Of a stretch of 64,000 nt of DNA, positions 42,428-51,196 are shown piece after piece. The notes beneath the pieces were generated by a model. It was not told the DNA's origin. It searched no databases and worked only from the letters and a program-made list of their open reading frames with translations. The stretch is from DATDAW01 sp036524675 (lineage in GTDB: Bacteria > Verrucomicrobiota > Verrucomicrobiia > Chthoniobacterales > DASVRZ01): the NCBI GenBank assembly GCA_036524675.1, contig DATDBU010000206.1, positions 1 through 64,000 on the forward strand, given 5' to 3'. The translations under genes and the position numbers were made by a program. Positions within the stretch are counted from its first letter, which is position 1; each line of letters begins with the position of its first letter.

Positions 42428-42434
42428 TTCCGGT

Positions 42435-43196
42435 ATGGCCGTTTCGTCGCTCGCACCTATCTTGAAAGTGACTGGCCTGCGAAAGCAGTTTGGCGACCGG
42501 GCCGTACTAACATCGGTGGACCTGACGGTGCCGCGCGGCAGCATCGTGAGTGTGCTGGGCCGGAGCGGAACGGGCAAATCCGTTTTCCTGAAATGTCTGG
42601 CGGGCCTGCTGGTGCCTGATGGGGGGGAAATTCGTTTTCACGACGGACTTCTGAACGGCTTCCGCCAGCGCTGCAGTTATCTCTTCCAGGGTAACGCTCT
42701 CTTCGATTCGTTGACGGCCTTCGAGAATGTCGCACTGCCGCTGGAGCAAACCACGCGGAAAAACCGCCGGGAAATTGCGCAGGCTGTACATGACGCTTTA
42801 CAGAGTCTCGGATTGGAGAAATTTGCGGACCATTTTCCCGCCCAGATGTCCGGCGGTATGCAAAAACGTCTCGCCCTTGCCAGGGCGCTGGTTACGCGAC
42901 CTGAACTAGTGCTTTTCGATGAGCCCACAGCCGGACTCGATCCTTTGGCGCGTAATGCGGTGTTCGAAATGATCGCCCGCTATCGGCGGGAGTTCGATTT
43001 TACAGCCGTCTTGGTCACGCATGATGTGCCGGAGGCGCTTGCCGCCAGCGATCGTGTCGCCGCGCTCGAGAAAGGCCGGATGGTCTTTGAAGGAACACCG
43101 GCCGAATTCGCAGCTTCGGACGATATTTTTGTGCAAGATTTCCGCGACAGTATCGCGGCCCTCCAAAAGGGTCTGGATCGATACCGCACCCTTTGA
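42435..43196 (+). CDS. mlaF: MlaF-type ABC transporter ATPase
   Basis: The 253-residue ATPase has Walker A GRSGTGKSV (42-50), the Q loop YLFQGNALFDSLTAFENVAL, ABC signature MSGGMQKRL (138-146), Walker B LVLFDEPTAGLDP and the H loop VLVTHD. FQGNALFDSL is typical of the MlaF/Ttg2A branch. It starts 7 bases after mlaE. Confidence 0.96.
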   Translation: MAVSSLAPILKVTGLRKQFGDRAVLTSVDLTVPRGSIVSVLGRSGTGKSVFLKCLAGLLVPDGGEIRFHDGLLNGFRQRCSYLFQGNALFDSLTAFENVALPLEQTTRKNRREIAQAVHDALQSLGLEKFADHFPAQMSGGMQKRLALARALVTRPELVLFDEPTAGLDPLARNAVFEMIARYRREFDFTAVLVTHDVPEALAASDRVAALEKGRMVFEGTPAEFAASDDIFVQDFRDSIAALQKGLDRYRTL

Positions 43197-43202
43197 TTGA
43201 TC

Positions 43203-43691
43203 ATGAAACAATCCAACCTCGAACTGTCGGTCGGCATATTTGTGGCATTGGGCATTGCAGCCATCGTGTGGTTTGCTGTCCAGGCTGGCGCAGGTACCGC
43301 CGTCAGCGGTTCCACCTACGAGATCAAAGCGCGTTTCGCGAATATCGGCGGGCTCAAGACGGGCAGCCAGATCCTCATCGCCGGCGTGCCGGTTGGGCGG
43401 GTCGGGAAGATCGATCTCGATGGCCAGTTCGCCGCTATCGTTCGTCTCACCGTGCAGCAACACGTCCATCTACCCGCGGACACGATTGCTTCCATCAAGA
43501 CCAGCGGTCTTATCGGCGACAAATACATCGCGCTCGCGCCCGGCGCCGATACGAATGACCTCCAACCTGGAGGCGTTATCACTGACACCGAATCCGCTGT
43601 GGATCTGGAATCGCTCATCAGCCGTTACGCTTTTGGCAATGTCGATGCCGCTCCTTCTCCTTCTCCTTCTCCAACTTCAGCCGCACCCTAG
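43203..43691 (+). CDS. mlaD: MlaD-type MCE-domain protein
   Basis: The 162-residue protein starts MKQSNLELSVGIFVALGIAA, one membrane helix, then an MCE domain (YEIKARFANIGGLKTGSQIL, AGVPVGRVGKIDLDGQFAAI, ASIKTSGLIGDKYIALAPG, GGVITDTESAVDLESLI). MCE domains form a hexameric ring that carries lipid through the periplasm. The Ser/Pro tail is encoded by short CTTCTC repeats. An ATG two codons after an in-frame TTG is used as start, 6 bases after mlaF. Confidence 0.95.
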   Translation: MKQSNLELSVGIFVALGIAAIVWFAVQAGAGTAVSGSTYEIKARFANIGGLKTGSQILIAGVPVGRVGKIDLDGQFAAIVRLTVQQHVHLPADTIASIKTSGLIGDKYIALAPGADTNDLQPGGVITDTESAVDLESLISRYAFGNVDAAPSPSPSPTSAAP

Positions 43692-43696
43692 CGATC

Positions 43697-44314
43697 ATGC
43701 ATCTCCGTCCGTTCCAAGCCGCCCTCAAATTTGCCATCGCCATCGTCGTCGCAGGCATTATTGCTCTCCCCGCTTTTGGGGCGGATCGCGGCGCAGAAAC
43801 CATGTTGCGCAACTCGATCGACGAAGTGCTGACCATTGCCTATTCCAACCCCGGTAAAGCCCCGACCCCCGCGAGCCTCCGACCGTCCTTGGAGAAGTGT
43901 TTCGCCTTCGAGCTCGTTACCCGCCAGGTCATAGGCGCCGGGTGGAAACAATTTTCTGACGCGGACCGCAAACGCGTCACGAATCTTTTTACTGAACTGC
44001 TCATTCGGACCTATGCCAGGCGGGTTATTGGCACGAAACGGCCAAAAATCGTCTATGGTAGTCCCATTGAAGTCGCGCCGGGCCGCCAGGAATTGCCGAC
44101 CAGAGTGACGACGTCCTCTTACCCAGACCCGTTTCCTGTCACTTACCGTATCACCAAACTCCCCGAAGGCTGGCGCATCTACGACATCGTCGTTGAAGGC
44201 GTCAGTTTCGTCGCCAACTATCGCTCCCAATTCGCGGGAATCGTCCAGAAAGGCGGTGCCCCTGCTGTCATTCAAAGCCTCGAAACCAAACTAGCATCCC
44301 CCCCAAACACGTGA
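43697..44314 (+). CDS. mlaC: MlaC-type periplasmic lipid-binding protein
   Basis: The 205-residue protein has a signal peptide (FAIAIVVAGIIALPAFGA) and a MlaC/Ttg2D fold: FAFELVTRQVIGAGWKQFSD, RKRVTNLFTELLIRTYARRV, VTYRITKLPEGWRIYDIVVE and GVSFVANYRSQFAGIVQKGG. It shuttles a phospholipid between MlaD and MlaA through the periplasm. The stop overlaps the GTG start of mlaA by 4 bases. Confidence 0.94.
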   Translation: MHLRPFQAALKFAIAIVVAGIIALPAFGADRGAETMLRNSIDEVLTIAYSNPGKAPTPASLRPSLEKCFAFELVTRQVIGAGWKQFSDADRKRVTNLFTELLIRTYARRVIGTKRPKIVYGSPIEVAPGRQELPTRVTTSSYPDPFPVTYRITKLPEGWRIYDIVVEGVSFVANYRSQFAGIVQKGGAPAVIQSLETKLASPPNT

Positions 44315-45120
44315 ATACTTATTTGTGCGTGCTTCGCATGCTCCCTCCACTGCTTCTTCTCGGCCTTTCCGGTTGCGCGGTGACTGGGAAAACCTCCGCG
44401 AAACCCAACACGGCTGCTGCCACCACCGTCTCTGCGCCGGCTTCAAGTCCAGCCGCAGACGACAATTTTGACTACGTTCCCGAACAAAAAGTCAACGATC
44501 CACTCCACGGCTTCAACCGCACCATGTTCAAGTTCAACGATGGACTCACGACATATGTGTTTCGGCCGGTGGCGAAAGGGTATGTCAAAGTCGTGCCGCG
44601 TCCCGCACGAACTGGCATTAAAAACTTCTTCGATAACGTAAAATTCCCCGTCCGGTTCGTCGGCGCGTTGCTTCAGGGAAAATTCGTCCGTTGCGCCCAG
44701 GAAACCGGCAAATTCGTCGTCAACACCACGGTCGGAGTAGGAGGGTTGATACGCGTTTCCGATCATGTTTCCGGCTTGGATTCGGTGCCCGCCGAGGACA
44801 TCGGCCAGGCGCTGGGCGTTTGGGGTATACCTGCCGGTCCCTACCTGGTGCTTCCCGTATTCGGCTCTACGGACTTGCGAGACCTTGTTGGTTTCGCGGG
44901 TGACACTGTAGCCCATCCTATTAGCTGGTACGCCGTGGGCATTGTTGATGAGCGATTCATCAGTGAAGCCGCGAAGTATTCCCTCACAGGCCTCGCTGGC
45001 GTCAACGATCTGCCAGAAACGGTCGAAGAGTACGACGAAATGAAAGCCTCCGCGGTCGACCCCTACATCGCCACCCGCGACGGCTATCTCAGTTATCGAG
45101 CCGCAGCGGTGAAGCAATAG
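44311..45120 (+). CDS. mlaA: MlaA (VacJ) outer-membrane lipoprotein
   Basis: This 269-residue lipoprotein has the lipobox LGLSGC (C22) and the MlaA core: NDPLHGFNRTMFKFNDGLTT, YVFRPVAKGYVKVVPRPART, GIKNFFDNVKFPVRFVGALL and GIPAGPYLVLPVFGSTDLRD. MlaA extracts misplaced phospholipid from the outer leaflet of the outer membrane. GTG at 44311 is used; ATG at 44338 would shorten the signal peptide. Including mlaA in the mla operon differs from E. coli, where vacJ is elsewhere. Confidence 0.95.
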   Translation: MNTYLCVLRMLPPLLLLGLSGCAVTGKTSAKPNTAAATTVSAPASSPAADDNFDYVPEQKVNDPLHGFNRTMFKFNDGLTTYVFRPVAKGYVKVVPRPARTGIKNFFDNVKFPVRFVGALLQGKFVRCAQETGKFVVNTTVGVGGLIRVSDHVSGLDSVPAEDIGQALGVWGIPAGPYLVLPVFGSTDLRDLVGFAGDTVAHPISWYAVGIVDERFISEAAKYSLTGLAGVNDLPETVEEYDEMKASAVDPYIATRDGYLSYRAAAVKQ

Positions 45121-45224
45121 TCCTCGCGCCTTTTGGGGCCAATTCATCCTGACGCACTTGCGCCGCCGACAAATGTGTATAAGAAAGCAAAGATATTTTC
45201 TCTCCCGGCCCCATCCTCCCTTCC

Positions 45225-46064
45225 ATGATCCTCTCTCTCCCTCTTTCGTTCCGCCGATGCTTCCTGGCCCTCCTGGCGCTCGCCGTGACACTCACCACGG
45301 GCGTTGCCCAGACGACAGCCGCTGCGTCGCCAGCGACCTCACCAGCCGCTACGCCAGAGGAACAGCTTTCCGCTGCCGCCGCGCGAAGCCAACGCGAGCA
45401 GCAGGAGGTCGGTCGGCGTTTTTCTTCGGGTTGGGGACAGAAGCTGAAGGAAGGCGGTGCGACGGCGATCGTTCAGCTCGCACTGTCGGTCTTTGGCGCG
45501 ATGTTCATTTTCGAGCGCCTGTTCAACCTGCGCCGGCACAAGATCATTCCGCGGGGCCTCTCGCAGAAAGCGCTTCAGCTCTGGCGGGCTGGGAATTTTG
45601 CGGCGCTTGAGGCCTTTGATCGAACGGAATCGAGCACGCTGGGACGCGCAATTGCCTGGGTTGCGAAGCATCGCCAGAGCTCTTATGCCGACGTATCTGT
45701 CGGTGCCGGCGACATTATTTCCCAAGAGCTCGAGGTAAATCATCAACGAGCCTATCCAATGGGTGTTGTCGCGACGCTCGAGCCTTTGCTCGGTTTGCTC
45801 GGCATGATTCTCGGCATGATCAACACCTTCGAAGTGGTTGCGTTGGCCGGGGCACTTGGCAATCCGGCTCAACTGGCTGGTGGCATTTCCGAAGCGCTCG
45901 TGACGACAGGTCTCGGGCTGGCGATAGCCATTCCCTTCCTTGCGCTGTTCCACTATTTCAAGAGCCGCACAAATATGTTCGGCTCTCAGCTCGAGAAGGA
46001 AATGACCAGTCTGCTCAGCGAATGGTTCCTCAGCCCCAAGAAAGAGGAGGTCTATGAGAGTTAA
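45225..46064 (+). CDS. exbB: MotA/TolQ/ExbB proton-channel protein
   Basis: The 279-residue protein starts with a signal peptide, then a ~50 residue periplasmic region rich in Ala (AAASPATSPAATPEEQ), one membrane helix (GATAIVQLALSVFGAMFIFE), a cytoplasmic domain and the ExbB/TolQ channel pair (LEPLLGLLGMILGMINTFEV and EALVTTGLGLAIAIPFLALF). It energises envelope work with the proton gradient. An ExbD gene overlaps it by 11 bases. Confidence 0.92.
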   Translation: MILSLPLSFRRCFLALLALAVTLTTGVAQTTAAASPATSPAATPEEQLSAAAARSQREQQEVGRRFSSGWGQKLKEGGATAIVQLALSVFGAMFIFERLFNLRRHKIIPRGLSQKALQLWRAGNFAALEAFDRTESSTLGRAIAWVAKHRQSSYADVSVGAGDIISQELEVNHQRAYPMGVVATLEPLLGLLGMILGMINTFEVVALAGALGNPAQLAGGISEALVTTGLGLAIAIPFLALFHYFKSRTNMFGSQLEKEMTSLLSEWFLSPKKEEVYES

Positions 46065-46470
46065 GAACAAACATGCGGATCAGGATTTCGAAATTCCGTT
46101 GATCCCGATGATCGACTGTTTGTTCGTGCTGCTGGTTTTCTTTCTCGTCGCTACGACGCTAAAAAAAACCGAGAAAGAATTGCCCATCGATCTCCCGCAG
46201 TCGGGCGCTGCTCTCGATACGGAACAAAAAGAGGACGTGCTCGTGATCGGTTTGGATCGAGCGGGTCAGAAGTTTTTCGGCTCGGAACCTGTTACGACGG
46301 AAGTCATGAGTCAGCGCCTTGCCTCTGCGGCGCTCGCGAACCCCAAACGCCGTGTTCGACTCGATGCGGACGTCAGCACGCCATACGCCGCCGTCGTCGA
46401 GATGGTCGAAATGTGCGAATTCAACAACCTGCGCAATGTCGGCTTCCGTACAAAGTCTCCCGGCAAGTGA
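46054..46470 (+). CDS. exbD: ExbD/TolR-family protein
   Basis: The 138-residue protein has the ExbD plan: a short cytoplasmic start, one helix containing the proton-carrying Asp in IPLIPMIDCLFVLLVFFLVA, then a periplasmic domain (KKTEKELPIDLPQSGAALDT, EDVLVIGLDRAGQKFFG, RRVRLDADVSTPYAAVVEMV). It overlaps exbB by 11 bases and the next gene by about 35, so the three are one unit. Confidence 0.92.
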   Translation: MRVKNKHADQDFEIPLIPMIDCLFVLLVFFLVATTLKKTEKELPIDLPQSGAALDTEQKEDVLVIGLDRAGQKFFGSEPVTTEVMSQRLASAALANPKRRVRLDADVSTPYAAVVEMVEMCEFNNLRNVGFRTKSPGK

Positions 46471-48682
46471 CGGCGGGCCGAGAGCGGTCTGGCTCGGGTT
46501 GTCGATTCTCGCCCATGGCCTGATTCTCGGCTGGCTGATCTTCCATGTGCCCGTGGCGGATCTCGCCACGCCCCCTGAATCCGCCAATACCGCTGCAGAA
46601 CCCGTTGTTGCTGCGTCCACGGACCGCATCCAGGAAGTTGCCAAGGAAATCGAGACGACACAGGCAGACGAGATCCGGTCCAAGGTTGAAGAGCTTCTTG
46701 AGACGCAAAAATCCCTGGCTAGTCTCGAGGCGGAAAAGCAGACAGAGTTTTCCCATTTGGCGGAGGAAATGGCAAACACCGCACCCCAGCTTGCGCAGGA
46801 CGCTGTTGTGCAAGCCATACAGGCGCAGGCTGATGCCGAAAAAGCACAGGAAGAAGCTCTGAAAGCTGCAGAGCTTTTGAAAGCTGCCCGGGAGGTAGCG
46901 ATGACAGCGCAATCGCCAGCCGAACAAGCTGCCGCGGACTCGCGGGCTGCAGCCGCAGCGTCGCGCTCCAACGCGGCCCAGGAACGCGCGAAAAATGCTC
47001 AAGCCAATGCCACGGCCGCGCAGCTTAACGCTACTCAGCAGCTTGGTTTTCGCGATGAAAAGACTTTCAAGGAGGCTCGCACAGCACAGGAAAACGCCTC
47101 GACCGCCCAGGAAAAGGCCAATGCCAAACAGGACGAGGCTGCAGCACTCCTCGACGAGCTTGGCTCTCGCAAGCGCGTTGCCGAGAAGGCCGCCGGCGAC
47201 CGCATGCGCGCCGAACGCGTCGTTGATCTTCAAAAAGGACGCCTTGCGCGAGCTGAACGGAACCTGAATAACGCCCGCAACACGGAAGCAAACCGGAGCA
47301 AACAGGAGGAAGATGTCCAGAAGTCCAGGGCAGCTGTGGTGGATGCTGAAGCTGTTGCAGCTCGGGCTCGGCAGGATGCGGAGAAAACCGGACAGGACTA
47401 CACGCAGTTACCCGCCAAAATGCGTGACCTGCAGGATGCTGCACTGACAGCGCAAAAAACGGCGCGCGAACTGCAGACGAAAGCGCAAACTGCTGCGACG
47501 GTTGCAGCTTCGCAAGCCACGGAATCTAACGAGGCAGCCGAACCGCCGCCAGCTATTGCAGCCAGCCCTGCGGTCCCGGAAACCCCCTCACTCGATGGTA
47601 AGAGCCTTTCGGATCTTTACAAAATCGCTGTAACAGCGGAAGAGGCCATCGCTCAATCCTATCGCGGTATCCGCGCCGTAGATACGGCGGCTCTTCGCCA
47701 CATTCCCCTTACTGATGCGAAAAGATACGTCGAGATCGCTCGTCCCACGCGCCCGGACCTTTCCAAGGGACTCTCGTCGGAAGCCACCGAAAGCACGGCC
47801 GAGCTGGAAAAACAAAAGCAGGCGATCGAAGACGCGACACAGCAAATTAATTCGATACTCGCACTTACCCGTGGCATGGCGTTCCAGGCGCGGAACACGG
47901 GAGGTGGCCAGGGTGTAACGGTTTCCGTCGATACGATGAAAACGCAGGCTGCCCAAGCCAACGAAGTCGCGGGGATGGCTGCCGATTACCAGGACGGAAA
48001 TTATGCCGTTGATCTGACTGGCATGATGAAGGGCTCGCCAGGGCAAGGCGGCCCTCAGGCTAGCGGACCAGGGCCGCAGGGTGGGGTGGGTGTTGGAACC
48101 AGCGTGATAGCCCCGGGCCGCGGCACGGGGCCGATGGGGTTTCCCGCTCCGGGCGGTGTTGTGGATACCGTTCCCGGACGCAAAGTGCACGCCCAGGGCC
48201 AGGGTGATGGCGGCGCCAAATGGATGTATCTGGATTCCTGGTATGTCATGGGTCCATTTCCCAATCCGCAACGGCGCAATATCGACATGCATTTTGCCCC
48301 GGAATCCGTCGTTGACCTCGATGCGACCTACGTAGGGAAGGACGACCAACCCATTCGCTGGACATTTGTCCAAGGCAATCAGGCTGCTCTACATCCGCCC
48401 AAGGAAAGCAATTACTCGATCTATTATGCTTACACGACACTTTGGCTCGATCAGGAGCGGGACCTCTGGGTCGCCGTAGGCAGCGACGATTTTTCCAAAA
48501 TCTGGCTCAACGACATGCTCATCTGGGCCAGCGGACCCAAGCAAAAAACGTGGAAGGCCAACGAGGGCTACCGCAAAGTCCATTTCAAAAAAGGACTCAA
48601 TCGCGTGCTCTATCGCATCGAAAACGGCCAGGCTTCCTGCCTGTTTTCGTTCATGATTCATCTCGATTCCGATCCCGGGTGA
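46436..48682 (+). CDS. Long coiled-coil protein with C-terminal beta-sandwich, ExbBD-linked (TonB/TolA-like architecture)
   Basis: This 748-residue protein (ATG at 46436, inside exbD) has one N-terminal membrane helix (18-38, WLGLSILAHGLILGWLIFHV), then about 350 residues of Ala/Gln/Glu/Lys heptad-like coiled coil (DAEKAQEEALKAAELLKAA, AQERAKNAQANATAAQLNAT, ARTAQENASTAQEKANAKQD), an alpha-helical linker, a Gly/Pro-rich stretch (GPGPQGGVGVGTSVIAPG, about 590-630), and a C-terminal ~130 residues (KWMYLDSWYVMGPFPNPQRR, LWLDQERDLWVAVGSDDFSK, KKGLNRVLYRIENG) that look like a PA14 or carbohydrate-binding jelly roll. The layout copies TolA/TonB (anchor, long periplasmic rod, terminal domain) but the end domain is not TonB-like. 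Proposed role: force transmission to an envelope or surface partner. Confidence 0.8.
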   Translation: MSASVQSLPASDGGPRAVWLGLSILAHGLILGWLIFHVPVADLATPPESANTAAEPVVAASTDRIQEVAKEIETTQADEIRSKVEELLETQKSLASLEAEKQTEFSHLAEEMANTAPQLAQDAVVQAIQAQADAEKAQEEALKAAELLKAAREVAMTAQSPAEQAAADSRAAAAASRSNAAQERAKNAQANATAAQLNATQQLGFRDEKTFKEARTAQENASTAQEKANAKQDEAAALLDELGSRKRVAEKAAGDRMRAERVVDLQKGRLARAERNLNNARNTEANRSKQEEDVQKSRAAVVDAEAVAARARQDAEKTGQDYTQLPAKMRDLQDAALTAQKTARELQTKAQTAATVAASQATESNEAAEPPPAIAASPAVPETPSLDGKSLSDLYKIAVTAEEAIAQSYRGIRAVDTAALRHIPLTDAKRYVEIARPTRPDLSKGLSSEATESTAELEKQKQAIEDATQQINSILALTRGMAFQARNTGGGQGVTVSVDTMKTQAAQANEVAGMAADYQDGNYAVDLTGMMKGSPGQGGPQASGPGPQGGVGVGTSVIAPGRGTGPMGFPAPGGVVDTVPGRKVHAQGQGDGGAKWMYLDSWYVMGPFPNPQRRNIDMHFAPESVVDLDATYVGKDDQPIRWTFVQGNQAALHPPKESNYSIYYAYTTLWLDQERDLWVAVGSDDFSKIWLNDMLIWASGPKQKTWKANEGYRKVHFKKGLNRVLYRIENGQASCLFSFMIHLDSDPG

Positions 48683-48761
48683 GGTATTCCTCCACAATCT
48701 CTGCCGAACAAATTGGTTACATGGCTTGCGGCAAAACAGGTCTGTTCGCTAGAACCAGACC

Positions 48762-49502
48762 ATGATTATTGACGCCGAGACTTTTGTCGATTTGCCCACG
48801 TCACACGGACCGATGCGGGTGCACCTTTTCATCCCGAAAAACGCCGGGAAACGGCCGGGCGCAATTCTTTATTCGGAGATTTTTCAGGTCACGGGACCAA
48901 TCCGCCGTCTCGCTGCGACTCTGGCCGGAAATGGGTTTTTCGTGGCGGTGCCGGAGGTTTATCACGAATTCGAGACTGCAGGGACGGTGCTGGCATATGA
49001 TCAGACGGGATCAGACCGCGGAAATGAACTCAAGCACACCAAGGAACTCGCTTCGTATGACGAGGACGCGGATGTTCTGGCGAAGTATTTGGCGGGACAC
49101 GAACTTTGCACGGGCAAAGTCGGGAGTTTCGGCGTCTGCCTGGGCGGACATCTCGCGGTGCGTGCCGGATTCCACCCAGGAGTGAGTGCCGTCGTGGCGT
49201 TTTATCCTACGGACGTCCATCAAGGATCGCTGGGCGCAGGGAAGAACGACGATACGCTGGCGCGCTTTGAAGGTGAGAAGACACCGTTTCTGTTCGTCTG
49301 GGGCCGGCAAGATCCGCATGTGCCTTTGGAAGGACGCCGCAAAATCGCTGCCCGCCTCGACGAAACCGGCGTGGAATATGAGTGGCACGAGTTCAACGCC
49401 GCCCACGCCTTCCTGCGCGACGAAGGGCCGCGTTACAATCCGGCCCTTGCGAGCGCGTGCATCGGTCTGCTCCTGCGTTTTTTTGGGGAGAAATTGGGCT
49501 GA
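48762..49502 (+). CDS. Dienelactone hydrolase family protein
   Basis: The 246-residue alpha/beta hydrolase has the nucleophile Cys in GSFGVCLGGH (C126), Asp in WGRQDPHVP (D184) and His in NAAHAFLRD (H215), the triad of dienelactone hydrolase. Substrates of the family are varied (dienelactones, esters, carboxymethylene lactones), so the true one is unknown. It stands alone: mscS is convergent, 25 bases beyond its stop. The upstream gene ends 79 bases before it. Confidence 0.92.
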   Translation: MIIDAETFVDLPTSHGPMRVHLFIPKNAGKRPGAILYSEIFQVTGPIRRLAATLAGNGFFVAVPEVYHEFETAGTVLAYDQTGSDRGNELKHTKELASYDEDADVLAKYLAGHELCTGKVGSFGVCLGGHLAVRAGFHPGVSAVVAFYPTDVHQGSLGAGKNDDTLARFEGEKTPFLFVWGRQDPHVPLEGRRKIAARLDETGVEYEWHEFNAAHAFLRDEGPRYNPALASACIGLLLRFFGEKLG

Positions 49503-49527
49503 AAACAGCGCGGAGCGAACGTCTTTG

Positions 49528-50925
49528 TTAATCCAGGGGCGCCCGGGTCAGCGTCCTTCGATGCGGCAATGACTGAGGCATACGCTCCTGGATGAATTTG
49601 ACGAGTTTTTCCCGAATCTCGCAACGAAGGTCGAAAGTTTTGGCCGCATCGGCCGCCGTGGCGAGACAGCGGACTTCCAGCGTGTTCTCCTTGGCATCGG
49701 TGACTTGCAACGCGCAAACGTCGCGATCCCATAGGGCGGACGCCTCGACGATTCGGCGGAGTTCCGCGCGGATTTCATCCACCGGGATCGTGTAGTCCAC
49801 GTTCAAAACGACCGCCCCAATGAGACGGGAGCCCGTGAGCGTCCAGTTCTGAAACGGTTTCTCCACAAAATACGTGATCGGCAACACCATCCGGCGGAGG
49901 TCCCAGAGTCTGACCACGACATGCGTTAGATTGATTTCTTCGATAAAGCCAAATTCGCCTTCTACGAGAACGGCGTCATTGTGGCGGATCGGTTGTGAAA
50001 AGGCGATTTGCATTCCGGCGAAAAAATTGCCCAGCGTCTTTTGGGCGGCGAACCCGAGCACGATTCCCGCGATACCCGCCGAGGCGAGAATGCTGGCGCC
50101 TGCCTGCCGGACAACGTCGAAAACCATCAGCATGCACCCCAAGGCGACGATGCTGACAATGGCAATGATGATTTTGGTGACGACGGAGATCTGGGTGTAC
50201 ACCTTCCGCGCGCTCAGATCCTGCGACATGTCATCCGTATACATGGCGAGCATCGCTTTCTGAAAAAGGAGTGTGGAACGGATGATCAGCCCCGCAATTC
50301 CTCCGATGAGGCCCATGGCGGTCATTTTTTGGAGCAGGCTTTCGAATCGTCCCGGCAAATCCAGCAATGGCACCATCAAGATCAGCGCAATGAGGGGAAT
50401 GCTGACGCGCAGAACGTGACCGGCGATTTCCAGTGCAAGCCGGGTCCATACGCTGGGAATGCCGACGGCCAAACGCTCGAGTTTCTTCTGTGCGAGCCAT
50501 GCCAGAAGGGCGACCAGCCAGAGAACCGTGGCCATTCCGAGCACGTTCAGGAACCCAGTCAGAACCGCCTGCGTAGCATGGCGCACATCCGCATCGGAAA
50601 TGCCGGACACGGACGCACCAAGGGCGATGTACGTGCCGAAAATGGCCAGCAAAACAGCAACGGGTTTGCGCACCGTTGCAACGATGGCGCGCGGCCATGC
50701 TTGGGCCTCCGGCACATTGCCAGCCATGGCATTGGCGACGGCGATCACGAGCCATGCCAGCAGCGCCGTCGCTCCGAGCAGGATCCCGGAGGCAATCAGC
50801 CTCGAGGCGCTGATTCCGAAAATAATATCGTGCACGAGGTGCGCGTTGGAGCCGATCCTGTCGGCAGACTTGCCGAGCGCAGCCCCCGCATCATCAAGGA
50901 ATTGTTGTGGAAAAATGCCGGTCAT
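49528..50925 (-). CDS. Mechanosensitive ion channel, MscS family
   Basis: The ATG at 50925 gives 465 residues. Several N-terminal hydrophobic helices are followed by the MscS core: pore helix TM3 (ASAGIAGIVLGFAAQKTLGN then FFAGMQIAFSQPIRHND), the beta domain (GEFGFIEEINLTHVVVRLWD, RRMVLPITYFVEKPFQNWT) and the alpha/beta C-terminus (VNVDYTIPVDEIRAELRRIV-type). It opens on membrane tension to release solutes in hypo-osmotic shock. In-frame TTG at 51009 was not used because its leader does not look like the family. Confidence 0.92.
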   Translation of the reverse strand: MTGIFPQQFLDDAGAALGKSADRIGSNAHLVHDIIFGISASRLIASGILLGATALLAWLVIAVANAMAGNVPEAQAWPRAIVATVRKPVAVLLAIFGTYIALGASVSGISDADVRHATQAVLTGFLNVLGMATVLWLVALLAWLAQKKLERLAVGIPSVWTRLALEIAGHVLRVSIPLIALILMVPLLDLPGRFESLLQKMTAMGLIGGIAGLIIRSTLLFQKAMLAMYTDDMSQDLSARKVYTQISVVTKIIIAIVSIVALGCMLMVFDVVRQAGASILASAGIAGIVLGFAAQKTLGNFFAGMQIAFSQPIRHNDAVLVEGEFGFIEEINLTHVVVRLWDLRRMVLPITYFVEKPFQNWTLTGSRLIGAVVLNVDYTIPVDEIRAELRRIVEASALWDRDVCALQVTDAKENTLEVRCLATAADAAKTFDLRCEIREKLVKFIQERMPQSLPHRRTLTRAPLD

Positions 50926-51126
50926 GGTTGCCGCGACGTTCGAGCACAACCCCCGCCCGGCACAAACGAAAATGTGAATGTCAGCGGACTGAAGGACCCG
51001 CCGAATCAAACCCGCGCCGCCGCAAGATGGGCGTTTCCTGCTCTCTACAATCGTTTGCGATTAGCAGGGCTGCCTGCTGAAATCTCCTTGCTCTCGCCCG
51101 CTTTTACTTCTTCCAAATAAAACCGC

Positions 51127-51172
51127 ACAAGCCGGCCGGGACTTTCAACTCTGTCCCGGCCGGCTTGTTTTT
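51127..51172. terminator. Strong hairpin between NCS2 permease and mscS
   Basis: A perfect 16-bp stem, ACAAGCCGGCCGGGAC with GTCCCGGCCGGCTTGT, with a 10-base loop. On the plus strand it is followed by TTTTTA, but the genes on both sides are minus strand. On the minus strand the tail is GCGGTTTTATTT. It lies 24 bases after the permease stop, so it most likely ends that transcript. Confidence 0.7.
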
Positions 51173-51196
51173 ACTACGGCCAACCGCGCTGTTTCT

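Noticed and set aside
50008..51120. Long plus-strand frame (370 residues) opposite mscS
   Set aside because: It is antisense to a clear MscS gene. Its translation is rich in His, Gln, Asn, Gly and Asp, as expected for a shadow frame.
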